A stretch of DNA of 64,000 nt from Doryteuthis pealeii. Taxonomy: Eukaryota; Mollusca; Cephalopoda; Myopsida; Loliginidae. The translations under genes were made by a program, and so were the position numbers. The DNA is taken from contig CM042163.1 of NCBI GenBank assembly GCA_023376005.1, positions 4,323,899 through 4,387,898 on the forward strand. Direction: 5' to 3'. The notes under the pieces are model-generated. The model was not told the origin of the DNA. It was given only the letters and a program-made list of their open reading frames with translations, and ran no database searches. Below, piece after piece: positions 31,157 to 44,604 of this stretch. The stretch's first letter is position 1, and each line of letters begins with the position of its first letter.

Positions 31157-31627
31157 GGGCGGGGGGGCGGGGTGGGTCAGCGGGGGAGGTGTGGTGTGGT
31201 GTGGTTGTGTGTGTGTGTGTTGTGTTGGGGGGTGTTTGGGGGCGGGGGGAGGGAGGGGAGCGTGGGCGGGGGGGGTGGGTTGTGTGGGGGGGGGTGGGCG
31301 GGGCGGGGGTCGGAGAGATGAGGGGTGGTGGTGTGGGGCGGGGAGGGAGGGGTTGGGTGGGAGGAGGAGGCGGATGGGGTGTGTTGGGGGCGGGGTTTGG
31401 CGGGCGAGGGGAGGGCGGGGTGTGGGTGGGGGGGGTGGGCGGCGGGGTTTTGGAGTGTGGTGGAAGCTGTGGGGGGGGAGGGGGGGTGGGGGGGCGGGGG
31501 GAGTGGAGTGGCGTGGGTGGTTGGGGGGTGTGTTGGGGGGGTAGGTTTGTGGTGGTTGTTGGTTTCGGTGTGTTTGTTGGTCGGCGGGTGGGAGGAGGGT
31601 TGTTTTTGGCGAGGGGGGCGGGCTGGA
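31157..31627. other. Extreme G-rich block on the plus strand
   Basis: About 470 bases almost without A or C on the plus strand, with dozens of runs of three or more G separated by T/C/A. Borders with normal AT-rich DNA are sharp. Long open frames on both strands (Gly/Val/Trp-rich or Pro-rich) follow from composition and are not genes. Many G-quadruplex patterns are possible. It could be true G-rich satellite or sequencing noise. Confidence 0.85.
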
Positions 31628-32240
31628 AATCATTGAGGATTAAAACGTTGAATCAAAAATAATAAAATGTGTTTGATGTATCTCAGACCTAGAATCACCT
31701 ATACCTGCGTTTTGTTGTGAGTGACGTAATGGATGACCTTGATTTTTTTTGTAGGAACTGGCATTCAAAGCTGAAACACATCAAAAAACTCCGCCGCGGC
31801 GTGAAGTGTTCCGTTTCACGACGTTGTTCTGTGCCAAATGATTTCGAAGTTGTTAGTGTTTATTAGATATGTGTTGTTTTATAACTGGAAAGACTGTTGA
31901 CAGTAGATGTTTTTATGTGGTATATAATCTCAAGAATCGTCAAGTTTGTGTGACAGATTATTGTTGTTCTTATTAACTATTATAATATAAATACTGATGA
32001 TTACTTATTATGTTCACTCCCATTAATGATTAATGTTCATTTATCATGAATTTTTAGTGTTGTTGTTTGTGGTGAATATGAAATTTATATTGTATGAATT
32101 TATGACAAAGAAATAAATATTAGTCGCCAATTTATCAAATATGAATAATATAAATATCAAATTAAAATAATAATAAAAGTGATATCATAACAACAATACG
32201 ATAGTAATATAAAGATCAAATATAATGTGTGTGTTTATAT
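31628..32240. other. Interval without recognised features
   Basis: Includes a 'CCGCCGCGGCG' spot near 31790 and AT-rich DNA afterwards. No exon-like segment stood out. Confidence 0.4.
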
Positions 32241-35200
32241 TGTAATAATAATGGAATTTACTTTGTGTACACCGTGCTCAGGTGCCACCTAGCAAACTCA
32301 TCAAAGTCTCACATGCATCATGCCGTACCAGGCTACACAGAAAAATGAGTTATGTTGAAGTGCGATTCAGTGTCAGGGAGCGTTTTGTTTGTTTTGTGTC
32401 CAATGAACAGTTTACAGTAACAATAACATGATATGTGTACAGTTGCTCAGGTGCACCACAACTTCATCAAAAGTCCTCACTGTCAAGTACACAGATAATG
32501 TTATTAGTGTTCAGGAGCCAAACTGAAACAGTATACCGAGTTAATTAAATATACATGTATGTGTACAGCTGCCAGGCTTGCACAACAACCTCATGCACAG
32601 ACTCATGTCTACAGGACTGCAGTACATAGAACACTACATGTCATTAGTGTCCAGAGAAACAGAACACGTTCCAGTAGGTAATTATGCATGTAGTGTGTGC
32701 ATCGATGTATGTAGGGAAGTAGTGGTTGCCTTCAGTGTTTTAACTTCAGTTTTGGTTTGGTCGGTGGTATTCGGTCTAGCAGCACGTCATTGTCATGCGG
32801 GCGAAATCGTCTACTCCGGATCCGGATGTTGAGCATGTTAGGGCATATAAAAGACAGTGCTCCTGGCAGCCCACACAGTTTGCAACGCATGCAAGGCAAT
32901 TTGCTCGGTTTTTTTTTCTGTTTCCATTGTCTCCGCAATTCTCATCAAGTCTCATGTTCTACGTATATAGAAATAATGTATTAGTGTCAGGAACATGAAT
33001 GCGTACAAGTAATAATATACATGTAGTGTAACACACGTGCTCAGGGTGACCGCACCAACTCATCAAGTGTCTCATTGTCTAGACAATACAAAATAATGCC
33101 TATTAGTCGCCACGAACATGAATAGCATACAAGTAATAATATCACATGTATGTGTACAATTGCTCAGGTGGCACCCCAGAACTCCTCAAAGTCTCAGTCT
33201 GAGTACCTATAGAATAATGTATTAGTGTCAGAAACATAAAGCGTTACTAGTAAGTGATATGCATATGTGTGTGGAAGTGGGGCCGGGTATCCAGCAGTAT
33301 AGTGGTTGTAATTGGGAACCGAGACTATGGAAGCATGGATAGGCTTTGAAAGATGCCAGTGATTTGTACAGTGGTACCCACGCCATGACAGTTTATGCCG
33401 TGCATCAGCCAATCTAAGCATTGAAAAAAATTCTTCCAAAGTCACGCTGAACATGCTCTTGTTTTCTGACTTTGTAGGCGCCATGCACGTGTTGAATATA
33501 GTACACAAGATAATTGTACTAATGTTAGGCATATGAATAAGTATACCATCCAGAATTATACATGCATATGTGGCATATGAAAGGGGGAAGATAGCAACAT
33601 ATAGTTTTGATTGAAATTACAGCATGGACGTTTTAAAATAATAATAATAATAATTGAAATTATTCGTGTTACGTGCTCAGTGCTACCACAACTCATCAAA
33701 GTTCTCATGTACAATACACAGAAAATGTATTAGTGTTCAAGGAACATATAAGCATACAGGTAAATGATAACATGTATGTGTACAGTGCTCAGGGTGCACC
33801 ACAACATCAATCAAAGTCTCACTTGTCTAGTACATAGATATGTTTAGTTGTCAGGAACATGAAATGCATACAGTAATAATTTTATTACATGTATGTGTTA
33901 CACAGTGGCTCAGGTGCATACAACTCACAAGGTTCTCATGGTATCTAGATACATAGAATAAGTATAGTGTACAGGAACTCATGAATAGCATACTAATATA
34001 TATAACACATGTATAATAGATACAGTGCCTTCAGGTGCACCACAGAACTCAATCAAAGTTCATGTCTAGTAACACTAGAATATGTATTAGTGGAGGAACC
34101 AGTCGAATAGACATACAGTATAATATATAATTTGTAGTGTTACAGTGACTCAGGCTGACCACAACTCATCAAAGTCCATGTTCTAGTACATAGAATACAA
34201 TGTATTAGTGGTCAGGAACATAGAATAGCATACAGAATTAAGTATACATGTACTGTGTCAGTGCTCAGGTGCACACAACTCAATCCAAGAGTCTCAGTCT
34301 ATACATCTAGAAATAATGTATTAAGTGTCAAGACCATGAAAATGCATACAGTAATCAGTATAATAAAATACATGTATCGTCTGTCAGACCAAATGTGCTC
34401 AGTGGTGCACACAACTCATCAAGTCTCAGTCTGTTCACATAGAATAATGTATTAGTGCACGAAACATGAAAGCACTCAGTGTAACGATGATTACAGTTAT
34501 ATGCTTACAGTCTGCTTCAGGTAGCACCCAGAATCATCAAAACGTCTCATGTCTATACATAGAATAATGGATTAGCTGATACAGGAAACATGACACCAGC
34601 ATACAGTAAGATGATATGCATAATATGTTGTGGAGTGGGAGACAGGATAGTGTGACAGCCACTCATAGGAAGCATGGAGGGTTCTCTATTGAAAGATGCA
34701 CGTGTTTTAACAATGGACGACCAAGCCAGTTTATTCCATCCTCAGCCAAACTGCTAAGCATGAAAAATGGTTCCACAAAGATCCACGTGAACCAGTGGCT
34801 GTTTCTGACTTTTGCATGACGGCCCCGCTTCCATTGACAATATCTCATTACGACACTTGACTAGGTGTATAGTACACAGACATAATGTACTATGTTAGGA
34901 AATATGCAATTAGGTATGACAGTTCATAATATACATGCATGATGTGCATAGAGGGCGGGAGATTTATTCAAATTAATAGTTTTGTTGAATTACAGCATGA
35001 CGTTTTTAAAAAAGTAATAATAATAATAAATTTATTGTGTACACAGTCTCAGGTGCCATCCAATCATCTAAAGTCTATGTCAAATACACAGAATATGTAT
35101 TAGTGTCAGGAAACATGAATAGCCATACAGTAATAATATACAGTATTGTGTACAGTGCACCAGTGCACACACAACTCATCAAGTCTGCATGCTCTAGTAC

Positions 35201-37965
35201 ATTAGAATAATGTATTAGTGTCAGAACATGAATAGCATTACAGTAATTAATACATGTATGTTACAGCTGCACAGGTTGCACACAACTTCATCAAGTCTCA
35301 TTGTTCTAGTACATAGGAAATGGTATTTAGTGTAGGACATGAATAGCATACAGTAATAATATACATGTAGTGTACAAGTGCACAGGTGCACCACACATCA
35401 TCAAAAGTCTCAATCGTCTAGTAGCATAGAAGTAATGTGTTAGTGTCAGGCAAACATGAATAGCATTACAGTAATAATATACTGTATGTGTTACAGTTGC
35501 ACAGGTTGCCACCAAAAAAAAAAAAAAACACTCAACAAAGGTCCTCATGTTCAAATTACACAGAATTAATGTATGTGTCAGGAACATGAAATTAGCATTA
35601 CAGTAAAATTATACATGCATGTGTATAGGTGCTCCAGGTGCACCACAACTCATCAAAGTTCTCATGTCTTAGTACAATAGAATAATGTATTAGTTTGTGC
35701 AGGAACATGGATTAGCATACAGTAATAATATTACATGTACTGTTACAGTGCTCAGCGTCGCACCAACAACTCATGCCAAAGTCTTCATGTCAAATACACA
35801 GAATAATGTATTAGTATTCAGAACATGAATAGGCATAAAGTAACGTAATATTACATGTATGTGTACAGTTGCTCAGGTGCAACCCACAACTCAATCAAAG
35901 TCTCATGGTCAGTACACCCAGAATAATTGATTAGATGTCCAGGAAGCATGAAGCAGTTAACAGTAATAATTACATGTATGTGTACTGCTGCTCTGGTGCA
36001 CCACAAAACTCATCCAAAGTCTACAGTTCAAGTTACACAGAATAAATTGTATTAGGTCAGGAACATGAAGACAGTTCACAAGTATTATAATATGCATGTA
36101 TGTTACATGTGCATGTGTATGTGGAGAGTGGCATCAGGTTAATAGTGTTCGGCGCGACACAGGAAAAGGAGCCTTTGAAAGATTCACGTGCTTGGGCAGC
36201 CCACAAAGGCAACGCAGGCATTTTTTCATGTCTCCGCAATTCTCATCCATAAAGTCTCCATGTCTGAGTACATAGAATAATGTATTAGTGTCAGGAACAT
36301 GAATAGCAGGGACAGTATTAATATACATGTATGTGGTACAGGCTCAGGCCGGCACCACACACTCATCAAAGTCCATGGCTAAGTACAGAGAAAATGATTA
36401 GTGCACCCGAAACACAAATGAATAGCATACAGTACAAATATACCATGTATGTGTTACAGTGCTCAGGTTGCAAACCGAAAACTCATCCATAAGTCTCATG
36501 TTCTACTCGACGTCTTAAATAATGTCCATTAGTGTTCAGGAACATGAACAGCGACTAGTTAAATGATATGCATATGTGTGATGGGAGTTGCGGGTATCAT
36601 GATAGTGTTGGCAGACCTTATAGGAAGCACTGGAGGGCTTTTTATGAGCAGAATACGAAAAGTACGGAATCAACGTGTTTTCTACACAATGGACTACGTA
36701 CAGACAGCTTCCTAATTTCGCAATTTGCCTCAAGCAACTCTAAGCGCCATAAGAACAAAAACAATGTTTTCGTACACACAAACAATGTCACAAAAGCTTG
36801 AATACCAGTAAGACCTGTTTTTTCTGACTTTGTTAGGCCACCCACACCACTATGCCTGACACGTCAGTACGACAGAACCTAATGTACTTAATTCGTCAGA
36901 CGTAATGAAAAACTCAACTACCCAAACACCTTATGAATCAGCGTACTACATCATCATAAATATACAATGCATAGTGCATAGAGGGGAGACTATCAAATAT
37001 AGTTCTTGATTGAATTACAGCATGCGACGTTTTAAAAAATAATAAATAATAATGAAATTTATTGTACAGTGCTCAGGTCTGCACCACAACTCATCAAAGT
37101 CTGAGTCAAATACACAGAATAAGTATAGTGTCAGGGAACATGAAAGCATACAGTAATAATAACCATGTATGTGTACAGTGCTCAGGTGCACCACAATCAT
37201 CAAAGTCTCATGTCAAAATACAACCAGGAATAAATGTATTAGTGTCAGCGAACAGCAACAGTTTACCGAGTAATAATATACATGTATGTTGTTACAGTGC
37301 TTTCAGTTGCACCACAACTCATCAAAGTCTCATGTCTAGTACAGCTTAGAATATGTATTAGTGTTCAGGAACATGAATAGCACAAGTAATACTATACATG
37401 TATGTGTACAGTGCTCAGGTGCACCACAACTCATCAAAGTCTTCATTGTCAAAATACACAGAATAATGTATTAGTGTCAGGAACTATGGAATAGCATTAC
37501 AGTAATTAATATACATGTATGTGTACACGTGCTCAGCTTGCACCACAACTCATCAAAGTCTTGCATGTCAAGTAACAGAATAAATTGTATTAGTGTCAGG
37601 AACGAATTAGCATACAGTAATAATATGACATGTATGTGTACAGTGCTCAGTTGCACCACAAAAACTCATCAAAGTCTCATGTCTAGTACATAGAATAATG
37701 TAATTAGTGCAGGAACATGAATAGCATACAGTAAATAATATTACAGTATGTGTACAGTGCTCAGGTGCACCACAACTCACTCAAAAGTACGCTGTCAAGA
37801 CCACAGAATAATGTCGATAGTGTCAGGAACATCAAACAGTTTACAAGTTGTAGTGTTTTCAGCAACCTAAAACACATGCAGAAGTTACTTCCATGTCTCA
37901 GCAACTCTGAGCATAAAAAATGTTTCTGAAAGTCATTGGGAGCATTATGGCTTGTTTTCTGTACC
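32241..37965 (-). repeat. Higher-order array of CR1-like LINE 3' ends (minus)
   Basis: About 5.7 kb built of a 110-bp unit ('CAGTGCTCAGGTGCACCACA', 'ACTCATCAAAGTCTCATGTC', 'TGTATTAGTGTCAGGAACAT'). Four blocks begin with an AATAAATTTC-type LINE end (complement) near 32245, 33640, 35015 and 37035 and close with remnants of the RT C-terminus (about 32840-32950, 33290-33490, 34640-34830, 36130-36840, 37850-37965). Between blocks a linker recurs ('TGAATTACAGCATG', then 'CGTTTTAAA'). Units differ mainly by one-base insertions and deletions. Confidence 0.88.
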
Positions 37966-38099
37966 ATATAATGTTTGCTAAATGTAATAATCAAAATGTA
38001 CATAAAAAAATAAAACTACATAGTGTTGAAATACTGCAACGACTTTATGAAACATCCTGTAATCATCTGATCATTTAAAAAAAATAATAAGAAAAAATC

Positions 38100-38500
38100 A
38101 AGTTGATGCCTTTCGTTGTTGTTCAGTTTTTATTGAAATGAAAATAAGATGCAGAAAAAGAGAAATTAAAATATGTCTCACTACCAATTGCTCTTTTCAT
38201 TTTCCCGCAAGTTAAACATTGAAATTGTGACAAAAAAAGATGAAACTGTTCGGATGAGTCAGCAATGGAAAACTGAAAAACACAAAAACAAAATATTAGA
38301 AAACAAAAATGATAACAAAACACAAAAAAAAAAAAGCAACAATCCCCCATAGCATAAATCGGCTAACGGGGGAACTTGTTGATATCTGTATAAGCAAATT
38401 CAAAATTCCTGTTCATGCTATTATGTTCAGATTTCGGAACTATAACCCATGGAAAGGTAATGAACTCCTTCATCTCTTATAACTTTGCGGTTTAAATAGT
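38100..38500. other. Spacer between the two LINE arrays
   Basis: AT-rich with A-runs and no gene recognised. A 75-codon minus frame here (38350-38123) is Phe/Cys-rich because of poly(A)/(T) runs and is not credible. Confidence 0.4.
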
Positions 38501-38504
38501 ACCA

Positions 38505-39160
38505 CTACTGTTTTACTATAAAATGCGATTGCGAAATGATTTTTTTTTACTATATAAAAATGCATTGGAAATGCATTTTTGCTATAAAAATGCATTGGAA
38601 GATTGATGTTTTTACTATAAAAATGCATTAGAAATATGATTTTGCTATAAAAATGCAATTGGAAATGTATGATTTACTATTAAAAAATGCGATTAGAAGA
38701 TGATTTTTGCTTATAAAAATGCATTAGAAATGATTTTTAACCTATAAAAATGCATTGGAAAAATGATTTTTTACTATAAAAATGCATTAGAGAATGATTT
38801 TTGACTATAAAATGCATTGGAAATGATTTTTACGTTAGAAAAAGGCATTATGAAAATATTTTACTATAAAAATGCATTAGAAAATGATTTTACTACAAAA
38901 ATTGCATTAGAAATAATTTTTAACATAAAAATGCGACCAGAAATGATTTAATATAAAAAAATGCACTAGAAAATATTTTAATATAAAAATGCACTAGAAA
39001 ATGATTTTTACTATAAAGATCAATATGATACGTAGTAAAAATACATAAGGAAGAGAATAATTTAATATAAAAATGTATTGGGAAAGCATTTTTGTATTAA
39101 AGATTTCACTTGCAAATTATTTTTTTACTATAAAAATACATTTGGAAAATGATTTACTAT
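38505..39160. repeat. 30-bp AT-rich minisatellite
   Basis: About 20 units of 'ATGATTTTTACTATAAAAAT' followed by 'GCATTAGAAA', with many indels. It lies at the centre of the inverted pair of arrays. Confidence 0.88.
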
Positions 39161-39479
39161 AAGGCGTCTTTTTTTTGGTTTAGGAGTGATGTACTTGTTT
39201 AGTCAAAAAATAAAAAATGAAAAAAAAAAACTAAAAACTCACTTGAGGAAATTGGTGCTTGACAAGGTGGTACATTTTTAAGATTTACAATTTATAACTG
39301 CATTTCAGTATTCTTCCTTTTGGCAAAATTCATCACGTCCAACATAAAAATTCCAGTTTTCAGAAAAATTTATAATAATCTGAATTGACCTTAAAAAAAA
39401 TTTTTTTAAAAAACGAGAAAAAAAGTCAATAATAATAAGTTAAAAATTCAAAGGAGGGACACAAAAAATAATTCGCGAG

Positions 39480-41880
39480 TTTTTTCACGCTCCAGAGTTT
39501 CCAACGCATGGACATAAAAACGCCTGCATCCATTGAAGCCTGCTGAAACAGTGCATTCTTCTCAAAGCCTCCATGGCTTCCTGTAATACGGCAACACTAT
39601 TACCTGAAAACCCCTGCTGCACAACACATGATGCACGTTACATGCACCACATACATGTATATTATACTGTTATGCTATTCATGTTCCGACAACTAATACA
39701 TATTCTAGTACTAGACATGAGACTTTGCATGAGTTGTGGAGGCAACCTGAGCACTGTACACATACATGTTACTATTATATCTGTATTGCTATTCATGTTC
39801 CTGACACTAATTACATTCATTCTATGTACTAGACATGAGACTTTGATTGAGTTGTGGTGCACCTGAGCACTGTTACACATACATTATTATTATTACTGTT
39901 ATGCATAGTTCATGTTCCTGACACTAATACATTATTCTATGTACTAGACACATGAGACTTTGATGAATTGTGGTGCACCTGAGCTACTGTTAACACATAC
40001 ATGTATATATTACTGTATGTATTCATTTTCCTGACCACATAAACATTATTCTATTACTAAGACCCATGAGACTTGACATTGATTGGTGGTGCAACCTGTG
40101 CACTGTACACATACATGTATATTATTACTGTATTGCCTATTCATGTTTTCCTGACCACATAATACATTATTCTGTGTATTAGACATTGAGATTCTTGAAT
40201 GGCGTTGTGGTGCACCTGAGCACTGAACACATGTACATGTTATATGATTACTGCATTGCTATTCATGTTTCCTGACACTAATATATTATTCTATGTACTA
40301 ACATGAGGACTTTGATATTGTTGGTGCACCTAGAGCACTCGACACATACATGTATTATTATTTTACTGTTATCTATTTCATGTTTTCCTAACACTAAATA
40401 CTTTATTCTATGTACTTGACACATGAAGACTTTGATGAGTTTGTGGTGCAACCTGAGCACTTACACAACATATATATATTACTTGTATGCTATCATGTTC
40501 ACTGCACTAATTAACATTATTCTGTGTATTTGGACATGAGACTTTTGATGAGTTGTGGTGCACCTTGAGCACTGTACATAATACATGCTAGTATTATTAC
40601 TTTATGGCATTTTTCATGTTCCTAACACTAATACATATTATGTTACTTGACATGCAGGACTTTGATGAGTTGTGATAAGAGACCGACATCTGCATCTCAT
40701 AGTAAGCTGTCTATGTGTCTCGACACTCGTGCACCTACGAGGCACTGGTACACATACATATATATTATTACTGTATGCTATTCATTGTTCCTACACTAAT
40801 TACATTATTCTTTCATGTACGAGACATGATACTCTTGATGAGTGGTGGGTTTGCACCTGAAGCATTGTACCACATTACAGTGTATATTATTATTGTATGC
40901 TTTCATGTTCCTGACACTATATGCATATATCTATGTACTTGACATGAGACTTTGATGGTTGTGGTGCACCTGCAGCAAACAGACACCATACATTGTATAT
41001 TATTACTTGTATGCTATTTCATGTAAACTGGACACTAATACATTCGTATTTCTATGTACTTGACATGAGCACTCTTGCATGAGTTGTGCGTGCACCTGCA
41101 GCCCCATTCTGTACACCATACAGTATATTATTACTTTATGCTATTCATGTTATCCTAACACTAATAACATTATTCTATGTACTTCCACATGAGGGGACTT
41201 GCGATGAGTTGTGGCTTGCATCCCTCGAAGCATCTGTACACATACATGTATATTTATTTACTGTTATGTATTTCATGTTCCTGACACTAATAATTTATTC
41301 TATGTTTACTAGACATTGAGACTTTTGATGCAGTTTCTGTGTGCCACCTTGGAGGCACTGTACACATACATGTATATTATTACTGTAGCTATCTCATGTT
41401 CCTAACACTACATACATTATTCTATTGTACCCTTGACATGAACTTTGAGAGTTGTGCGTGCACCTGGAGCCACAGTTACACTACATTGTATATATTACGT
41501 ATGCATATCAATGTTTCCGACACTAATACATTTAATCTATACTTGACATGAGACTTTGAATTGAGGTTTGTGGTGCACCTGAGCCACTAGTACACATATA
41601 TGTATATTATTACTGTATTGCTATTTCATGTTCCCTGACACTAATACATATTCTATTGTACATCGACATCGAGACTTTTGATTGCAGTTTGGTGCGTCAC
41701 CTGATGCACTGCTACAACATACATAGTAAAATCGCTTACCACATCGTCACTGTATTGCCTATTCCATGTTCCTAAAACTAATTACATTATGTCTAATGTT
41801 ACCTAGACATGAGACGTCTTGATGAGTTGTGGTACACATCCGAGCACTGTACCACAATAAATTTCATTTATCACTGTTAT
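39480..41880 (+). repeat. CR1-like LINE 3'UTR array (plus), mirror of 32-38 kb
   Basis: Starts with the end of the RT frame ('TCTCAAAGCCTCCATGGCTT' near 39560). About twenty 110-bp units follow ('CATACATGTATATTATTACT', 'TTCATGTTCCTGACACTAAT', 'GAGTTGTGGTGCACCTGAGC'), ending 'AATAAATTTCATTTATCA' at 41862. Orientation is opposite to the previous array, so coding remnants face inward and tails face outward. Confidence 0.88.
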
Positions 41881-41919
41881 ATCCAAATATTTTTTCACCT
41901 ATTTTTAAGGATAAAATAA

Positions 41920-42182
41920 AGTTGTGTGGGCTGGCCTATTGTAATTATTTCAGTCTGGACAGTGAGCGGATTCTATTCCCTTTTTTGCTTGCACGAGCGA
42001 CGAGGGATATTGTTTTAGCCAGGTGGAAGCGCCACCACCTTACCGTTCAAGCTCCCCACTTTACTGCTTAGCAGATTAGATTTATCAATCTGTGCGCTGA
42101 ATTGGTGGGAATGCAGTAGTCAAATCAGAACCTTGCTATTCCTTAGGCCAGTGTCCCCACCTCTACCACTGAGCTTTAAATT
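41920..42182 (-). mobile_element. SINE S1 copy, indel-rich
   Basis: 'GGACAGTGAGCGGATTCTAT', 'CTCCCCACTTTACTGC', 'TACCACTGAGCTTTAAATT'. The tRNA-like head is degraded. Confidence 0.6.
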
Positions 42183-42259
42183 GCTTTATCCATTTATGAT
42201 TATTATTGAAGCAGGGTTTTCACACTAGCGGTTTTTAGCTGTATGGTCTTCACTGGAGA

Positions 42260-42490
42260 CGGAGTGACAAACAAGTTTCATCAAGTCTCCCAGGCACTCT
42301 CCTGATAGTATTTATAGCCATGATCGTGACCAAATATGTCTCTCTCTTGGGCAATGTGTTCCCTCAATTCCTCCTCTCCTCGATATCCAGTTTCCTCCAA
42401 TCTTTTTCCCCAAACTTTTTTGGGGGGGACCGTTCCAAGTGCACCCGAATTCATATTGGTAATCACTTTCACCCTCATATTCCACAGCCT
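42260..42490 (-). mobile_element. LINE 3' coding remnant (RTE-like group)
   Basis: The minus strand reads 'MRVKVITNMNSGALGTVPPK' and then 'RLEETGYRGEEELREHIAQE'. 'RVxVIPxxxGALGTVPKxL' is a common block near the C-terminus of many LINE endonuclease/reverse transcriptases. What follows the block differs from the usual ending. Confidence 0.5.
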
Positions 42491-42836
42491 TTCAATTCTC
42501 TCGCAAGGTCCAGGTATTTGTCTTACTTTCGATTTTCCTCCATCTTCACCCTGTTTGGTGCAGCCTTAAGCACTGTAAACAATAAATGTTCATTATCAAC
42601 TGCAAAGTTTCTTACAGTTGACAAGTTCTTCTTTTTTTTTTTAGTTAATTAATATAGGTCTGATCTCCTGTGCTGGATAGGTTTAGATCTGTCTTTTACT
42701 TGAAGCTCCCAGAAGTTAATTTCATGATAATTCTCAAGATTTAGATTTCCAGCTTTATGCATTAATACCATTTTGACTTGGTTTGCGTCAAAATTTAAGC
42801 TTTTTTGTGATGAATCTAACAGCAAAAAGCTAACAT

Positions 42837-43530
42837 TCTTATTATATGGAGATTGTGTGTTTTTTTCTGTCTGTCACCGAAACTATATTAACTACTCACC
42901 AGTAACCAATTCCCCTTTGGTATTACGTTCACATTCTCCATGATTATTTATTTCATTTTAAACCTCAAATTTATTAAAAACAATTCGTTTTTAGGTTTAT
43001 TAATTTACTGTTGACCCATATCTACATTTACTAACAATAATGCAATGTATTTATATATTACAACAACCTAATAGCCGTGTTTGCTAGTCGTGTAATGGGA
43101 AGTTTAAGTTGCATATGGAGTGATTAAAAATTGATTTTAAATATCGTGCTTAGTCATATTGATTCTCTAATTATTTGGTTTCTATCAATTGATATGAGCA
43201 AACAAGTTTCTCTTTTCAATAAATCTTTAAAAGAAATCCCTTTAGCAAGAAGAAAATAATAATATTATTCCTTTATTTCCTATTTTAACTAAACAGTTAA
43301 ATTAGGGAAAATTTAACCAACTGAAAAGACTGGGAGTAGGGGAAAATTGCATGGAATTAGTTTCAAAAGTTGTTCTATTTCTTCATCTTACCTCCCTCTG
43401 GTCAAACTTCTTTTTATCATACATTTTTTATTTTCATCTCATAGCCTTCTAATCTTAATATGAATATTTCTATTATATTAAAACCTTCAATACTTGCACC
43501 CGGAAGGATCAGCGGTGCATATATTTGCTG
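42837..43530 (+). mobile_element. Non-autonomous Helitron, copy 1
   Basis: Begins TCTTATTATATGGAGATTG. Near the 3' end it has 'CTTGCACCCGGAAGG ... GGTGCATATATTTGCTG', an altered hairpin followed by a degraded CTRR terminus. It shares the interior with copies 2 and 3 and has no Rep/helicase coding. Confidence 0.7.
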
Positions 43531-43875
43531 TTATCATAATAATTATATGTATTTACATTTAAATAAAATGGTGGAGCAGTTTTATACTCATCTAAAACTA
43601 AATTGGTTAATAGAATAAAATCATTTAAAAGACAAAAATTTAATAAGCGGTGGAAATTTATACACTACAAAATAATACAACTGCATACTACAGTTGAAGG
43701 ATTTAATATGGAAGCCATTTAGATGTTACTCTTCCCTTCCAGCAACATAATTTTATCATGAAAAATTATTAAATTTAGGAATAATATACTGAGATGCTAT
43801 TAATACACAATTTTACTATTAACTATATCAATATATTTTTTAAAAAATTGACAACATATATATATATATTATATA

Positions 43876-44570
43876 TCTTATTATAATGGAGATTCGTGTG
43901 TTCTGTCTGTAACCCGAAACTAATATTCCTACTCAAGTCACACATTCTCTTAGTATTATGTATCGTAGTAGTCTCTCCTGATATTTTTATCTAACCTCAA
44001 TTATTAATAAAATGCTTTACATTATTAATTACTGTTAACTATTGTCTACATACTGCACAATATCAATTATCATCTATATATATAACAACAATAGCGCCTT
44101 TTACAATCGTGAACGGGCAAGTGGCTAATTTTGCATATTAAATATTAAAAAAATCGAATTTAAAAATATGTGCTTAGTAGCTGATTGATTCTAAATTGTA
44201 TTGGTTTTAATTTAATGAAATCATAAGCAAAAATCTTCTTCACATAAATCTTAAATGAAATCCATTACAAGATAAAATAACTGTCATTTTATTCTTTCAC
44301 TTCCTTCTTTCTTAACTAAAATACTTAAATTCGAAAACAATAACAATGAAAGACGGGAGTGATTGGAAGAGTAAGTTTCAGTATGTTCCATTTGTTATCA
44401 TTATACCTCCCTCTGGTTTCAATCTCTTATATAACCGTCCCTCTGTTTCAAATCTTTTTTATCTGTATTCTTATTTAGTTTCATTTAGCCTTTCTAATTG
44501 TAATACAATATTTTATACACTTTTAAAACTTAAAATACTTGCAGCCGGAGGAGGTGGGCAATATTGCTAG
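43876..44570 (+). mobile_element. Non-autonomous Helitron, copy 2
   Basis: Starts A|TCTTATTATAATGGAG and ends 'GCAGCCGGAGGAGGTGGGCA' then ATTGCTAG (CTRR type). The hairpin arms have decayed. 695 bases, no coding capacity. Confidence 0.75.
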
Positions 44571-44604
44571 ATATATAATAATATATATATATATATAATT
44601 ATAT

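Noticed and set aside
31109..31633. 174-codon proline-rich frame and overlapping Gly/Trp-rich frames
   Set aside because: Direct consequence of the G-saturated block; open in several frames at once, no initiation or splice context.
33194..41551. Many 60-110 codon frames with 'MFLTLI' or 'LVHRI'-type peptides
   Set aside because: Indel-scrambled translations of the 110-bp LINE UTR unit in either orientation.
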